From contig JBNARI010000009.1 in the NCBI GenBank assembly GCA_049718765.1, forward strand, positions 1 to 61,975: DNA of 61,975 nt, read 5' to 3'. A model generated the notes under the pieces. That model ran no database searches. It saw nothing but the letters and a program-made list of their open reading frames with translations, and was not told where the DNA came from. The first letter of the stretch is position 1. The number at the start of each line of letters is the position of its first letter. This document shows positions 41,287-49,752 of this stretch, piece by piece. Source of the DNA: JBNARI01 sp049718765 (GTDB lineage: Bacteria; Bacillota; Sulfobacillia; DUMF01). The position numbers were made by a program, and so were the translations under genes.

Positions 41287-42336
41287 TTATGAGCGTCTGC
41301 CCTCGTCCATGACTTGGCTGCCCTCGACGCTGCTGCGCGCCAGCTTGCATCTGAGCCGGTTGAGGCGCTTCTCCAAGTCCGCATTGCCTGGAAACAGGCG
41401 AAGCGCCTTTTCCACAACTGCAGCAGCTCCAGAGTAATCCTTTTCCCTGTGTTCCAGGTGCTTGGCCAGCTTCACGTAGGGGCCCAGTTGGGCCACGCCG
41501 CGCTCCGCAAGGCTTCTCAAAAACAGCCGTTCCTCTGCTTCCATGCCAGCTCGGGCACAAGCGCCTGCAAGCCCCAGGAGCTCGGCCTCGTTAAGTTCGG
41601 CGCTGTCCGCCTCGAAGGCCGCACAAATCCGCGCTGCCAGGGCTACCATGGACTTGAGGTCCCACAAGTTGTGCTTGATTACAGGAACCATCAGGTCGAA
41701 GCGCCTAGAGGCTAGAAACATCTGATAGTAGGACGGCACCAGTTCGGAAGGGATGTCGAACTCACGTCGAAAATGCATCAAGCAATGCTCCAGGTTCCTC
41801 AATGCCACCGATCCCAAGCATTTGCCCCACAGCCTGCGAGCAGGATACAGCAGGTCAACATGGGGAGGGTCCTCCAAGGGAGGGGACATCCTGTTTAGGA
41901 TGAACCTGGACTCAAGCAAAGGCCAGTCAAACCTCTTGCCGTTAAACGTAACCAACCCACTTGCTCCTCCTAGCACTGGGCCAAGTGCCTGTAACAAGAC
42001 GGGCTCTGCACTCGGGCTTGCCAAGAAGAATTGGAGCAGTTCCCAGCGCCCTGAAGTCGCGGGTTTGGGGGCTAACTGTACCATTCCCACGAGGAAGGCC
42101 ATTATCCCAGTGCCACCGCAAAGCCCAGTGGTTTCCAGGTCAATGAACACAAGGCCCGATTCTTCCACAAGCTCTAGTCGGGGGTCAAACGACCCCAGGT
42201 ATCCACGAAGTCTTTTGCCAATGCGCACTTCTGGACCAAGGAAGGTTTCTGCCCTACACAGCACGTGCCCCCTGCTGTCCACAGGCCACCATTTCCCTTG
42301 GTGGTGCAAGGTCGCCTCATTGAGCCCCATCTGCAA
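41287..42336 (-). CDS. mrfB: MrfB (YprB-like) RNase H-fold exonuclease
   Basis: A 349-residue protein with a DEDD-type exonuclease domain and a helical C-terminal region. Exo motifs: VFIDLETTGLCGG (Asp, Glu), VTFNGKRFDWPLL, DLLYPARRLW, and YYQMFLASRRF...HNLWDLKSMVALAA with the last Asp. The C-terminal ~100 residues look like helical repeats (TPR-like: YSGAAAVVEKALRLFPGN). In Bacillus subtilis the MrfA helicase and MrfB nuclease act together to remove mitomycin C adducts. TTG start with GGAGG 6 nt upstream, overlapping mrfA by 20 nt. Confidence 0.9.
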   Translation of the reverse strand: MQMGLNEATLHHQGKWWPVDSRGHVLCRAETFLGPEVRIGKRLRGYLGSFDPRLELVEESGLVFIDLETTGLCGGTGIMAFLVGMVQLAPKPATSGRWELLQFFLASPSAEPVLLQALGPVLGGASGLVTFNGKRFDWPLLESRFILNRMSPPLEDPPHVDLLYPARRLWGKCLGSVALRNLEHCLMHFRREFDIPSELVPSYYQMFLASRRFDLMVPVIKHNLWDLKSMVALAARICAAFEADSAELNEAELLGLAGACARAGMEAEERLFLRSLAERGVAQLGPYVKLAKHLEHREKDYSGAAAVVEKALRLFPGNADLEKRLNRLRCKLARSSVEGSQVMDEGRRS

Positions 42337-44593
42337 GTAGTGCCTCCAGTATAGCCTTGGCTGCCCGTTTGCCCTCCTGTCCTACTTCTTCAGCAGGTCC
42401 CACGCACGAAGGACAGCCCGCAGAGCACCTACACGACTCCACCATTCTTAAGGCGGTTTCCAGCACCGTACGCTGCAGCTCGTACAGCTTCTGAGAAAGG
42501 CCAGTGCCTCCAGGGTAGCTTTCGTACACGAAAAGGGTGGTCTTGCCAGAAAACGGCGACTTGATCTGGGGCACCACGCCCAGGTCCTTTGGGTCGCACA
42601 TCACGAAAAGGGGAGCTGCGTTGGCCACCAAGTTCGCAATTGCCTGCAACCCGGACTGCAGCTGAGCTGGCTCCATTGACTGAGACACCTCATCGCTAAT
42701 GGTTAGCCAGAAGGCGTCGGTGTGCATTTGCTCCTCAGGAAGGGTAATGGATCCAGATCCAACGTTCTCGTGGGTGTAAAGCTTTACCTTCTTGAATACC
42801 GTTGCAGTGGCCACTATTGAAACCGATCCCCAGCCCCATCCGTAGGACGAGTTCTGGCTTGTAGCGTTCACATGGATAACCCGCAGGTCCACCGCAAGGT
42901 TGGCATCTGTGTAATAGTCCACGTCAACTCTCTTCACATACGCCTTCTTTGCTTCCCAGTCCAGTTTCTCCACATGGTACTGCTGCCCTTCATGGATGTA
43001 AATTGCGTCATCGTGGATGAGGAGAGGAGCTGATGCCCGGTCCACTTCTCCAACCACTCTGGGGCTAGCATCTGTGATGTCCACCACCACGAAGTTCTCG
43101 TTGGAAGCAGACCTCAAACTTATGCCCTCAGCTGGGAACGACTCTGCCATCCAGTAGTAGCGACCACCCTCCTCGTGAAGGATTCCCTGGTCCGCAAGGT
43201 GAGTCAAGGCAGCAGTCACGTCCACGCCGTCAAAGGTCTCGCCCTTCTCGAAGGGCAATTCGAAGGCAGAACACTTGACATGGTTCCAGAGAATATAAGG
43301 GTTATTGGGGTTGACCAGTGCATGCTCGGGGTTCCTGCCAAAGAAGTACTCAGGGTGAGTGACAATGTATTGGTCGAGGGGGCTTGACGAAGCCACCAGG
43401 ACTGCCACAGAGCAATCAGACCTGCGCCCTGCTCTACCTGCCTGCTGCCAGGTGGAAGCGATGGTTCCTGGGTAGCCCGCCATGACTGCTGCGTCCATCC
43501 CCCCAATGTCTATTCCCAACTCCAGGGCGTTTGTTGCCACGACCAGCTTCACGCTGCCGTCCCTTAGCCCCTGTTCTATTTCCCGTCGTTCCCTGGGCAA
43601 GTACCCTCCTCTGTAGCCCCGCACGCTCCTGTCCGGAAGCACCCCTTTGTTTAAGGCCTGCTTCACGTAGGTCAACAGCACTTCCGTGGCCAGTCGGCTC
43701 CTAGCAAACACGATTGTCTTTGCTCCTTCAGCAGCCAGCTTAGCTGCAATGTTACGCGCCTCAAGGATGCAACTCTTCCTTATGCCGAGTTCCCTGTTCA
43801 CCACAGGCGGGTTGTAAAATACGAAGTGCCTTTCCCCTGAAGGTGCCCCGCTTTCCCCTACTGTCACCACTGGTCTGCCTGCCATCGTTGCAGCAAGCTC
43901 CTCGGGGTTAGAGATCGTAGCAGAACACATAATGAATATGGGATCTGCGCCGTAAAACCGGGCTACCCGCCTTAGCCTTCGGAATACATTTGCAGCGTGG
44001 CTTCCGAACACGCCCCGGTATTGATGGAGTTCGTCGATCACCACATACTTGAGGGACTGGAACATCCTGATCCACTTTGTATGATGTGGCAGGATTCCAG
44101 TATGGAGCATATCCGGGTTGGTTAGCACGATGTTGCCAGACAGCCTTACGCTTTTCCTTGCGTCCTGAGGAGTGTCGCCATCGTAGGTGAACACCTTGAC
44201 TGGACGGCTGAGCCTGGACACCAAGGAGTTGAGCTCGTCCAACTGGTCCTGGGCAAGCGCTTTAGTTGGGAAAAGGTAGAGTGCTCTGACGGAAGAGTCC
44301 TTCAAAATCGCATCTAACACAGGCAAATTGTAGCAAAGGGTCTTGCCCGAAGCAGTGGGAGTGGTGATTACCACGCTTTGCCCGCGGCTAACAAGCTCCA
44401 AAGCCCTGGCTTGATGGGAGTACAGGCTCGTAATGCCACACCCTGTGAGTGCCCGCACGAGTTCAGGGTGAAGCCCTTCGGGAAACGGCGCTAGCGATGC
44501 TTCTTTGGAAGGCAGGACCTGCCAATAAGTAATATTTGGCCCAATTCGTGGGTCAAGCCTGAGCTGCAGGAGCAAACTATCAGTGATGGGCAA
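42317..44593 (-). CDS. mrfA: MrfA (YprA-like) DEAD/DEAH-box helicase with DUF1998 domain
   Basis: A 758-residue superfamily-2 helicase related to Hrq1. Motif I is TPTASGKTLCYNLP, motif II VIDELHQY (DELH), motif III CSATISNPEEL, and motif VI QAGRAGRRSD. The C-terminal DUF1998 zinc-binding domain ends in CRCSAGCPSCVGP with its cysteine cluster. Family members translocate 3'-5' on ssDNA. With mrfB directly downstream (20-nt overlap) it forms the two-gene DNA repair module known for mitomycin C lesions in Bacillus. TTG start. No LexA box is seen upstream. Confidence 0.94.
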   Translation of the reverse strand: MPITDSLLLQLRLDPRIGPNITYWQVLPSKEASLAPFPEGLHPELVRALTGCGITSLYSHQARALELVSRGQSVVITTPTASGKTLCYNLPVLDAILKDSSVRALYLFPTKALAQDQLDELNSLVSRLSRPVKVFTYDGDTPQDARKSVRLSGNIVLTNPDMLHTGILPHHTKWIRMFQSLKYVVIDELHQYRGVFGSHAANVFRRLRRVARFYGADPIFIMCSATISNPEELAATMAGRPVVTVGESGAPSGERHFVFYNPPVVNRELGIRKSCILEARNIAAKLAAEGAKTIVFARSRLATEVLLTYVKQALNKGVLPDRSVRGYRGGYLPRERREIEQGLRDGSVKLVVATNALELGIDIGGMDAAVMAGYPGTIASTWQQAGRAGRRSDCSVAVLVASSSPLDQYIVTHPEYFFGRNPEHALVNPNNPYILWNHVKCSAFELPFEKGETFDGVDVTAALTHLADQGILHEEGGRYYWMAESFPAEGISLRSASNENFVVVDITDASPRVVGEVDRASAPLLIHDDAIYIHEGQQYHVEKLDWEAKKAYVKRVDVDYYTDANLAVDLRVIHVNATSQNSSYGWGWGSVSIVATATVFKKVKLYTHENVGSGSITLPEEQMHTDAFWLTISDEVSQSMEPAQLQSGLQAIANLVANAAPLFVMCDPKDLGVVPQIKSPFSGKTTLFVYESYPGGTGLSQKLYELQRTVLETALRMVESCRCSAGCPSCVGPAEEVGQEGKRAAKAILEALLADGAQ

Positions 44594-44632
44594 TTCAGTT
44601 CACCGCCGTATCAATTCTAAGCGACTTTGATC

Positions 44633-44648
44633 CACGTCTCAAGACGTG
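44633..44648. repeat. Palindrome between divergent mrfA and the GH18-like gene
   Basis: CACGTCT (44633-44639) and AGACGTG (44642-44648) form a perfect 7-bp inverted repeat with a two-base centre. It sits in the 74-nt divergent intergenic region and could be an operator or an overlap of promoters. It does not match the Firmicutes LexA consensus. Confidence 0.4.
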
Positions 44649-44667
44649 TGAGGAGGCATGACCCGTA

Positions 44668-45744
44668 GTGGATCGATTGGACAAGAAACTAATGCGTGTT
44701 TGGGTAACCTTGGCTTTGGTGTTGTGGGCAGTGAGCCGGTACGTGCGGCCTGCACCACGTGTGAAGCCCACCGAAAAGCTTGAAATCCTTGCTTACTACG
44801 AAAACGGCACTGGAGGCAACCAACTAAGCAGCTTGGCTTCGTTTAGGGCAAACTTAAAGCGTTTGAATTACGTGTCCCCTTATTGGTACTCAGTGGGCCC
44901 GGGTAGCAAAATTTCCAACGGGGAGCGCAGCCCAGACGATGGCTCATTTTCTCAAGTTGTCACCCTTGCGCGTTCGCAACGCATCAAGTTGGTTCCACTG
45001 GTATCTAACCACCGCACTCCTGCCGGAGCTGAGACCTCGTTCCTCAGAGAACCAAGCCTGCGACAAAAGGTCATCGATGAGCTCTTCTCAATAGCCAAGA
45101 GCAGGGGTTGGGACGGCCTGAACGTGGCATTGGAAATGGTACCAGCCTCCATGAAATCCCAATACGTGGCTTTCGTTCAAGACCTTGGAGGAAAGCTCAG
45201 AAGTGAAGGCATGATGCTCATGGTTTCGGCTTTCCCCCCCAAGGAAATGTCCCAGGCAATTGTGGGCGGTTACGACTACCGACAGCTTGCACTCCACTGC
45301 GACCGCTTCGTGACTCTAATGTACGACAGGCACTGGGCAGAAACCGAAGCAGGCCCCATATCCCCTGCCAGCTGGGTGGAGTCAAATCTTGCCCACCTTA
45401 CTAAGCTGGTCAGCCCCAGCAAGCTGATTATGGCAGTGCCACTTTACGGTTACGACTGGCCAGGGGAAAGTCGCCTGGGCAAGCCAGAGTACATATCGGC
45501 CAAACAGGCCGTGGAGCGTGCCGCAGCCCACGGAGTACCGGTGAAGTGGGACAGCTCTGCCCAAGAAGCTTGGTACAGCTACGTGGAGAACGGCCTGGAG
45601 AGGGAAGTGTACTTCGGCTCTGGCAAGGCGGCCGCAAACCGGAGCGCCATGGCAAAGAGGTGCGGTTTGAAGGGTTTGGCCTTGTGGAGGCTGGGCTTTG
45701 AAGACGACTCATTTTGGCGGGACTTTAACCTAGCGCCGCTTTAG
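44668..45744 (+). CDS. GH18-like glycoside hydrolase homologue with altered catalytic motif
   Basis: 358 residues with an N-terminal membrane segment (~11-24) and a TIM barrel resembling the GH18 domain of spore-wall hydrolases such as YaaH. The barrel begins LEILAYYENGTGG. Strand 4 has WDGLNVALEMVP, where the family has DG-x-N-x-D-x-E: Asp149 and Glu156 are kept, but the Asp two before the Glu is Ala154. Later VTLMYDRHWA and ALWRLGFED fit the family. GTG start; the GAGGAGG SD is 11 nt away, so the start is uncertain. It overlaps the convergent dacF gene by 20 nt. Activity may be reduced or absent. Confidence 0.82.
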   Translation: MDRLDKKLMRVWVTLALVLWAVSRYVRPAPRVKPTEKLEILAYYENGTGGNQLSSLASFRANLKRLNYVSPYWYSVGPGSKISNGERSPDDGSFSQVVTLARSQRIKLVPLVSNHRTPAGAETSFLREPSLRQKVIDELFSIAKSRGWDGLNVALEMVPASMKSQYVAFVQDLGGKLRSEGMMLMVSAFPPKEMSQAIVGGYDYRQLALHCDRFVTLMYDRHWAETEAGPISPASWVESNLAHLTKLVSPSKLIMAVPLYGYDWPGESRLGKPEYISAKQAVERAAAHGVPVKWDSSAQEAWYSYVENGLEREVYFGSGKAAANRSAMAKRCGLKGLALWRLGFEDDSFWRDFNLAPL

Positions 45745-46909
45745 CCATAACAGATAAAAGCCAGCAGGCTGCCCTAAGCAAGAAGCTTCCGAAGCGGCGT
45801 TCGCCAACGTCCCGACCAGCATACACTGGGCGCACGTCTATCACGTCCGTCGCGGTCTTAACCACCAGTTTGCCCAGCTCCTCCCCTCTCTTGATTGGAG
45901 CAGGCGTTGCCGCGGCAAGTAATACCTGAAAGTGAAGGGGCGGACAACTGCCAGAGTTTTCTCTAGGCACAGGCCAACCCCACGGAAGCTCAACGACTGT
46001 TGGAACCTGTGTTTTTGTCCCCCGCACCACGCTGCACGTGCCTGCATCCACAGACCCTCTCGCGCTAGGAACAAAACTGAACTCCTCGAACGCCCACGAA
46101 AGCAGCTTCATTGTGTCCTGCCACCGGTCAAGCGAATCCATTACAACTGAGAGGTACCTCACTCCATCGCGGGTTGCAGCTGCAATCAGGCACGCTCCAG
46201 CCGCTGCTGTGGTGCCAGTCTTGACGCCTTCGGCTCCTGGATACGACCACAGCAGCCTGTTGGTGGAGGAAACTTGGTGGGGCAGCAGCTTGTCAAGCCT
46301 CCAGGCTTCGTACTGGGCAGTGGCAACTATCTGCCTGAAAATGGGCAACCGCATGGCGTACCTGGCAATCAGCGCCAGGTCGTAGGCAGTGGTGTAATGG
46401 CCCTCTTGAGTGAGGCCGTGGGGGTTCCTGAACTGAGTATTCAGCGCGCCTAGCTCCAGAGCCCTTTGGTTCATCATCCTCACGAATTTCTCCACGCTTC
46501 CCCCGACATGTTCCGCAATGGCCACGCAGGCGTCGTTCCCAGAAGGAAGTAGCGCTCCATAAAGTAAGTCTTCCAAAGTATAACAGGCACCTGGCACAAG
46601 CCCCATTGCAGAACCAGTCTCATAAGCTGCAGCTTCACTGACTGTCACCACCTCCCCTAGGTAGCCTCGTTCAAGGGCAACCAGCGCAGTCATGATCTTG
46701 GTGAGGCTTGCAGGGTGCCTGGGCACGTGAGCGTTCTTCTCGTATAGAACCGTACCAGTGGACCACTCCATGACCAGGGCAGATGCTGCGGTGACCTCAG
46801 GCTGGCCGTAGCCCTTGGCGAACGCCTGGCCACGGCCAAAAGTGCATGTTAGCAGCGTAAACAGGGCCCAAATTCCAAAGCCAATTCTAGTTGTCCTCCA
46901 ATGTGACAC
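45725..46909 (-). CDS. D-alanyl-D-alanine carboxypeptidase (DacF/PBP5 type)
   Basis: A ~394-residue penicillin-binding protein that trims the terminal D-Ala of peptidoglycan. A signal peptide covers ~1-31. The peptidase S11 domain has S68-x-x-K71 (PASLTK), SGN (LLPSGNDACVA) and KTG (GVKTGTTAAAG). A C-terminal beta-domain follows, with a hydrophobic end (FGSFLLRAACWLLSVM) that may anchor the protein. I use GTG 46909 because GAGGG is 8 nt upstream and it gives a compact signal peptide with positive charges; the earlier ATG 46978 would extend far into the deacetylase gene. It overlaps that gene's 3' end by 23 nt. DacF-type enzymes act in spore cortex formation; which paralogue this is cannot be decided. 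Confidence 0.92.
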   Translation of the reverse strand: MSHWRTTRIGFGIWALFTLLTCTFGRGQAFAKGYGQPEVTAASALVMEWSTGTVLYEKNAHVPRHPASLTKIMTALVALERGYLGEVVTVSEAAAYETGSAMGLVPGACYTLEDLLYGALLPSGNDACVAIAEHVGGSVEKFVRMMNQRALELGALNTQFRNPHGLTQEGHYTTAYDLALIARYAMRLPIFRQIVATAQYEAWRLDKLLPHQVSSTNRLLWSYPGAEGVKTGTTAAAGACLIAAATRDGVRYLSVVMDSLDRWQDTMKLLSWAFEEFSFVPSARGSVDAGTCSVVRGTKTQVPTVVELPWGWPVPRENSGSCPPLHFQVLLAAATPAPIKRGEELGKLVVKTATDVIDVRPVYAGRDVGERRFGSFLLRAACWLLSVMAKAALG

Positions 46910-47711
46910 TCTGGAAACCCTCGCCCACAAGACGGTCCAAAAAGGCAGGTAACAGTGAAAGCGCATCTTTGCTTTCATTGATCTTTATTACCGCCCCGGG
47001 AAACGCTGTCCATTCCCCACCCACATTGCTCCAATAGGCCACCTTTAGCCCAAGTTTACGCACGGCTTCTGCAGTGTTTTTGGAAAGCACGCCGCCCGGT
47101 GGCCGAAAGTAGGTGGGTTCTACTCCTGTAAGCTTAGCTATTATCTGGGAGGTTGCTGTAAGGTCTTCAACGCCTTCGCTAAAGCTGTGCCAAAAGGAGT
47201 GGTTTTGTACCGAATGGCCCTCCGCAGCAATTTGTCTGACTATCTCGGGGTAGCGCTGGCACTTTGCCCCAATCACGAAGAACGTGGCTTTGAGCCCCCT
47301 TTGCCTCAAAAGGCGGAGTATTTCCCCTGTAGTGTTCGGGTCTGGGCCATCGTCGAAGGTAAGCGCAACTCGCCTTGAGTCCTGTGGGGAAAACTTATCA
47401 AGCCGCACCGAAGCGAGGAGTTTCTCCGTTGCCGCTTGCTCCAAAGCTGCGCGAGCCCTGGATAGCGCCTGGGACGTTTGGGGACCCAGAATGCCGTCCT
47501 GGACGAGCTTTCGGCTCTTCTGGAACTCTCGCAGGGCAGCCCTTGTCTGGGGACCAAGGATGCCGTCCAACGCCCCAGCGTAGAGCCCCAGGCTTTTCAA
47601 TATGCTTTGCGCCTCTTTAACAGACATTGGGCTAGCAGCACGACATGATAAAGGCAAAACACCCAGGGCAAGCAATCCAGCAGTCCACAACGCGAGCAGT
47701 CCACGAACCAT
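46887..47711 (-). CDS. Exported polysaccharide deacetylase with peptidoglycan-binding domain
   Basis: 274 residues: a signal peptide (~1-25), a PG-binding-1 domain (~29-85: EAQSILKSLGLYAGALDGILGP, ending in a second DGILGPQT), then a NodB deacetylase domain. Catalytic residues are intact: TFDDGPDPN with Asp120/Asp121 and the metal pair His171/His175 in NHSFWH, plus FRPPGG. It would remove acetyl groups from peptidoglycan or another wall glycan. Its complete metal site contrasts with the homologue at 40510-41241. It is adjacent to dacF in the same operon. Confidence 0.92.
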   Translation of the reverse strand: MVRGLLALWTAGLLALGVLPLSCRAASPMSVKEAQSILKSLGLYAGALDGILGPQTRAALREFQKSRKLVQDGILGPQTSQALSRARAALEQAATEKLLASVRLDKFSPQDSRRVALTFDDGPDPNTTGEILRLLRQRGLKATFFVIGAKCQRYPEIVRQIAAEGHSVQNHSFWHSFSEGVEDLTATSQIIAKLTGVEPTYFRPPGGVLSKNTAEAVRKLGLKVAYWSNVGGEWTAFPGAVIKINESKDALSLLPAFLDRLVGEGFQSVTLEDN

Positions 47712-47720
47712 GCTCTTAGG

Positions 47721-48503
47721 TTACTCAGCATGGAGCAATCCTATCCGCTCAATGTCTGCCTTAGCAAGCGTTGCGGCTTGCTTGCCACGCTGGTAGTACT
47801 CATCTGCCTTTGAAAGGTCCCACATAGATAGCCCAGTAAGGTTAGGCCGGATGACCACATCTGCCAGCGCCGAGTCGAGTTCCGATTGCCTCTTTTGCAT
47901 GGCCTCCAAGCTTTGCACGATGACTTGCAACATGTTGGATGGGTACTGACGTTCGACCGTGTGGGTAACGTCGCAAGCAATCACTGAGGTTGCCCCGAGT
48001 TGGAAGGCAGCTCTCACCGGCACGTTTTCGAGCACTCCCCCGTCAACTAGCACAGTGCCGTCCTTTCGCACCGGCCTGAAAGCCCCCGGTATTGCGCACG
48101 AGGCAACCACCGCAGGCCAAACCTTGCCAGTGGTCACAAGCAACCTTTGTGCGTTAACGAGGTCCGTGACCACTACTCCTAGCTTCACCTTTAAGCCCTC
48201 AAAGCAGACGTCCCCCGCAAGTCCTCTGAGGAACGCCTCCAGTCTGTCTGTGTCCAGCAAACCGTCCCGGGGCACTACTGGCCTTACCAGCTTGGCCCAT
48301 GTGACTTGTCTTGCCAGGTTCAGCATTTCCTTTGGCGTGAACCCACAACAAAAAAGCGCCCCCATAATGGCCCCAGCAGAAGTGCCTGTGACGCACCAGG
48401 GTTTGCAGCCAGCATCACACAGCACATCCAGAACACCAATGTGAGCCAGGCCCCGGGCAGCGCCACCGCTCAATGCAATTCCCAGTTTCTTGCTCTCCCC
48501 CAA
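47721..48503 (-). CDS. Patatin-like phospholipase
   Basis: A ~260-residue cytoplasmic lipid acyl hydrolase. It has the oxyanion motif ALSGGAARGLAHIGVL, the nucleophile GTSAG, the DGG dyad motif (VLVDGGVLENVPV), and a C-terminal helical part. TTG 48503 is preferred because AGGGG lies 7 nt upstream and the protein then begins directly before the conserved GIALSGG. Using ATG 48539 would add 12 non-conserved residues and overlap the upstream gene. It follows the TIGR04086 membrane gene by 10 nt. The physiological lipid is unknown. Confidence 0.9.
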   Translation of the reverse strand: MGESKKLGIALSGGAARGLAHIGVLDVLCDAGCKPWCVTGTSAGAIMGALFCCGFTPKEMLNLARQVTWAKLVRPVVPRDGLLDTDRLEAFLRGLAGDVCFEGLKVKLGVVVTDLVNAQRLLVTTGKVWPAVVASCAIPGAFRPVRKDGTVLVDGGVLENVPVRAAFQLGATSVIACDVTHTVERQYPSNMLQVIVQSLEAMQKRQSELDSALADVVIRPNLTGLSMWDLSKADEYYQRGKQAATLAKADIERIGLLHAE

Positions 48504-48513
48504 CTTCCAACCC

Positions 48514-48903
48514 CTACCTCGAGTTGATCCCCATGACACCTCCTATTATACCGCCCGCAGTGCCCATCGCCAGCTTGAACATGGTCCACGCAAGTGAACC
48601 GCGAGACGAGAAGGCAACTGCACCCAGCACCAGAGTGGCCACTGCATACAGCAGACCGGCGCCAGCCCCATGAAACCACCCAAGCTCAGAGCTTCTCCGT
48701 CCCGCCACGAAGCCTGCAACTACCGTTGCAAGTACGGCTGCGGTGCTGATAATTGGGCCAGCGGCGGCCTCGCTAAAAGGGGTCAGGCACACTAGGAACG
48801 CCACCAGGCCAGCTACGGCCAGAGTCCATACCAGCCCAGAGGCCGTTCCCACCAACATTGGCCCCAGCGCTGGCCCTCTCGCGCTACCACGCGGTGGCTT
48901 CAT
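48514..48903 (-). CDS. TIGR04086-family (YrzE-like) membrane protein
   Basis: A 129-residue membrane protein with about four hydrophobic helices (MLVGTASGLVWTLAVAGLVAFLV; PIISTAAVLATVVAGFVAG; WFHGAGAGLLYAVATLVLGAV; MFKLAMGTAGGIIGGVMG). The GRRS loop, the GxxxG-rich last helix and the length match the TIGR04086 family, which is widespread in Firmicutes but without known function. It is co-transcribed with the patatin gene. Confidence 0.85.
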   Translation of the reverse strand: MKPPRGSARGPALGPMLVGTASGLVWTLAVAGLVAFLVCLTPFSEAAAGPIISTAAVLATVVAGFVAGRRSSELGWFHGAGAGLLYAVATLVLGAVAFSSRGSLAWTMFKLAMGTAGGIIGGVMGINSR

Positions 48904-48975
48904 TGGCGCACACCACCCTGCAGCCCAATTCCTATGCCTAATTTATTCGCCCAGCTGCAGGATATGACGAAGCCC

Positions 48976-49752
48976 TTAGCCCAGGAGTTGGTGCAACGGC
49001 CATGACTGGATCTTCGTCATCAAGGAGGAGGCAGTGAGGTCCAAATGCAGAGGCGTTATGGAAACGTACCCCCTTTTGACTGCCTTCACGTCCGCGTGGT
49101 CCTGGTTTTCCACTTCCACCATATCTCCAGTGAGCCAGAAGCAGTCGCGGCCAACCGAATCCTTTCGCCCCTCAAACCTGTCCCTGTACCTGGTCCTGCC
49201 CATGGACGTCACCAACACGCCCTTGATCTCGCTTGCGTCCACTGCTGGTACGTTCACGTTGAACAAGTTGGGACCATCGTCAAGCTCCAAGACCAAACGG
49301 GCTAGCCTAACCCCAATGTTGGCAGCCAGCCCAAACTCTGTTGCTCTGAAGTCGGCTAAGGACACCGCAATCGACGGAATGCCATACAGGCACCCTTCCA
49401 TGGCCGCCGACACCGTGCCAGAGTAAAGTATGTCAGTACCGAGATTTGGGCCCCTGTTAACTCCAGAGATCAGTACCGCCGGTTTCTCTTTGACTAGCAG
49501 CTCTATGCCGATCTTGGTACAGTCAGCAGGCGTGCCGCTCACACGCCAGGCTCCTGCTACTGGTGCAGCCTTGAACTCAACTTCTTCAACATAAATAGGC
49601 TCATGAATTGTTATGCTGTGGCCACAAGCGCTCCTCTCTCGATCGGGAGCAACAACGTAAACTTCCCAGTTGGTAAGCCCCACAGCTGCTTGAGCCAGCG
49701 CCGCAAGCCCTCGGGACCATATTCCGTCGTCATTAGTGAGCAGTACCTTCAT
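48976..49752 (-). CDS. surE: 5'/3'-nucleotidase SurE
   Basis: A ~258-residue metal-dependent phosphatase acting on nucleoside monophosphates. The N-terminal metal motif LLTNDDGIWSRGL is complete. APDRERSACGHSIT, VSGTPADCTKIG, SGVNRGPNLGTDILYSGTVSAAMEG and the C-terminal GYVSITPLHLDLT match the family. I use ATG 49752, giving MKVLLTNDDG; TTG 49761 is also possible. The start overlaps dinG's end by 20 nt. Confidence 0.95.
   Translation of the reverse strand: MKVLLTNDDGIWSRGLAALAQAAVGLTNWEVYVVAPDRERSACGHSITIHEPIYVEEVEFKAAPVAGAWRVSGTPADCTKIGIELLVKEKPAVLISGVNRGPNLGTDILYSGTVSAAMEGCLYGIPSIAVSLADFRATEFGLAANIGVRLARLVLELDDGPNLFNVNVPAVDASEIKGVLVTSMGRTRYRDRFEGRKDSVGRDCFWLTGDMVEVENQDHADVKAVKRGYVSITPLHLDLTASSLMTKIQSWPLHQLLG

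Noticed and set aside
42317..44593. Type I or III restriction/defence helicase in place of mrfA
   Set aside because: The DUF1998 cysteine cluster and the adjoining YprB-type nuclease identify the MrfAB pair; no methylase or specificity gene is present.
45725..46978. Longer DacF from ATG 46978
   Set aside because: It would put 92 nt inside the deacetylase gene and start with a tail unlike a signal peptide; GTG 46909 has an SD and a compact signal peptide.
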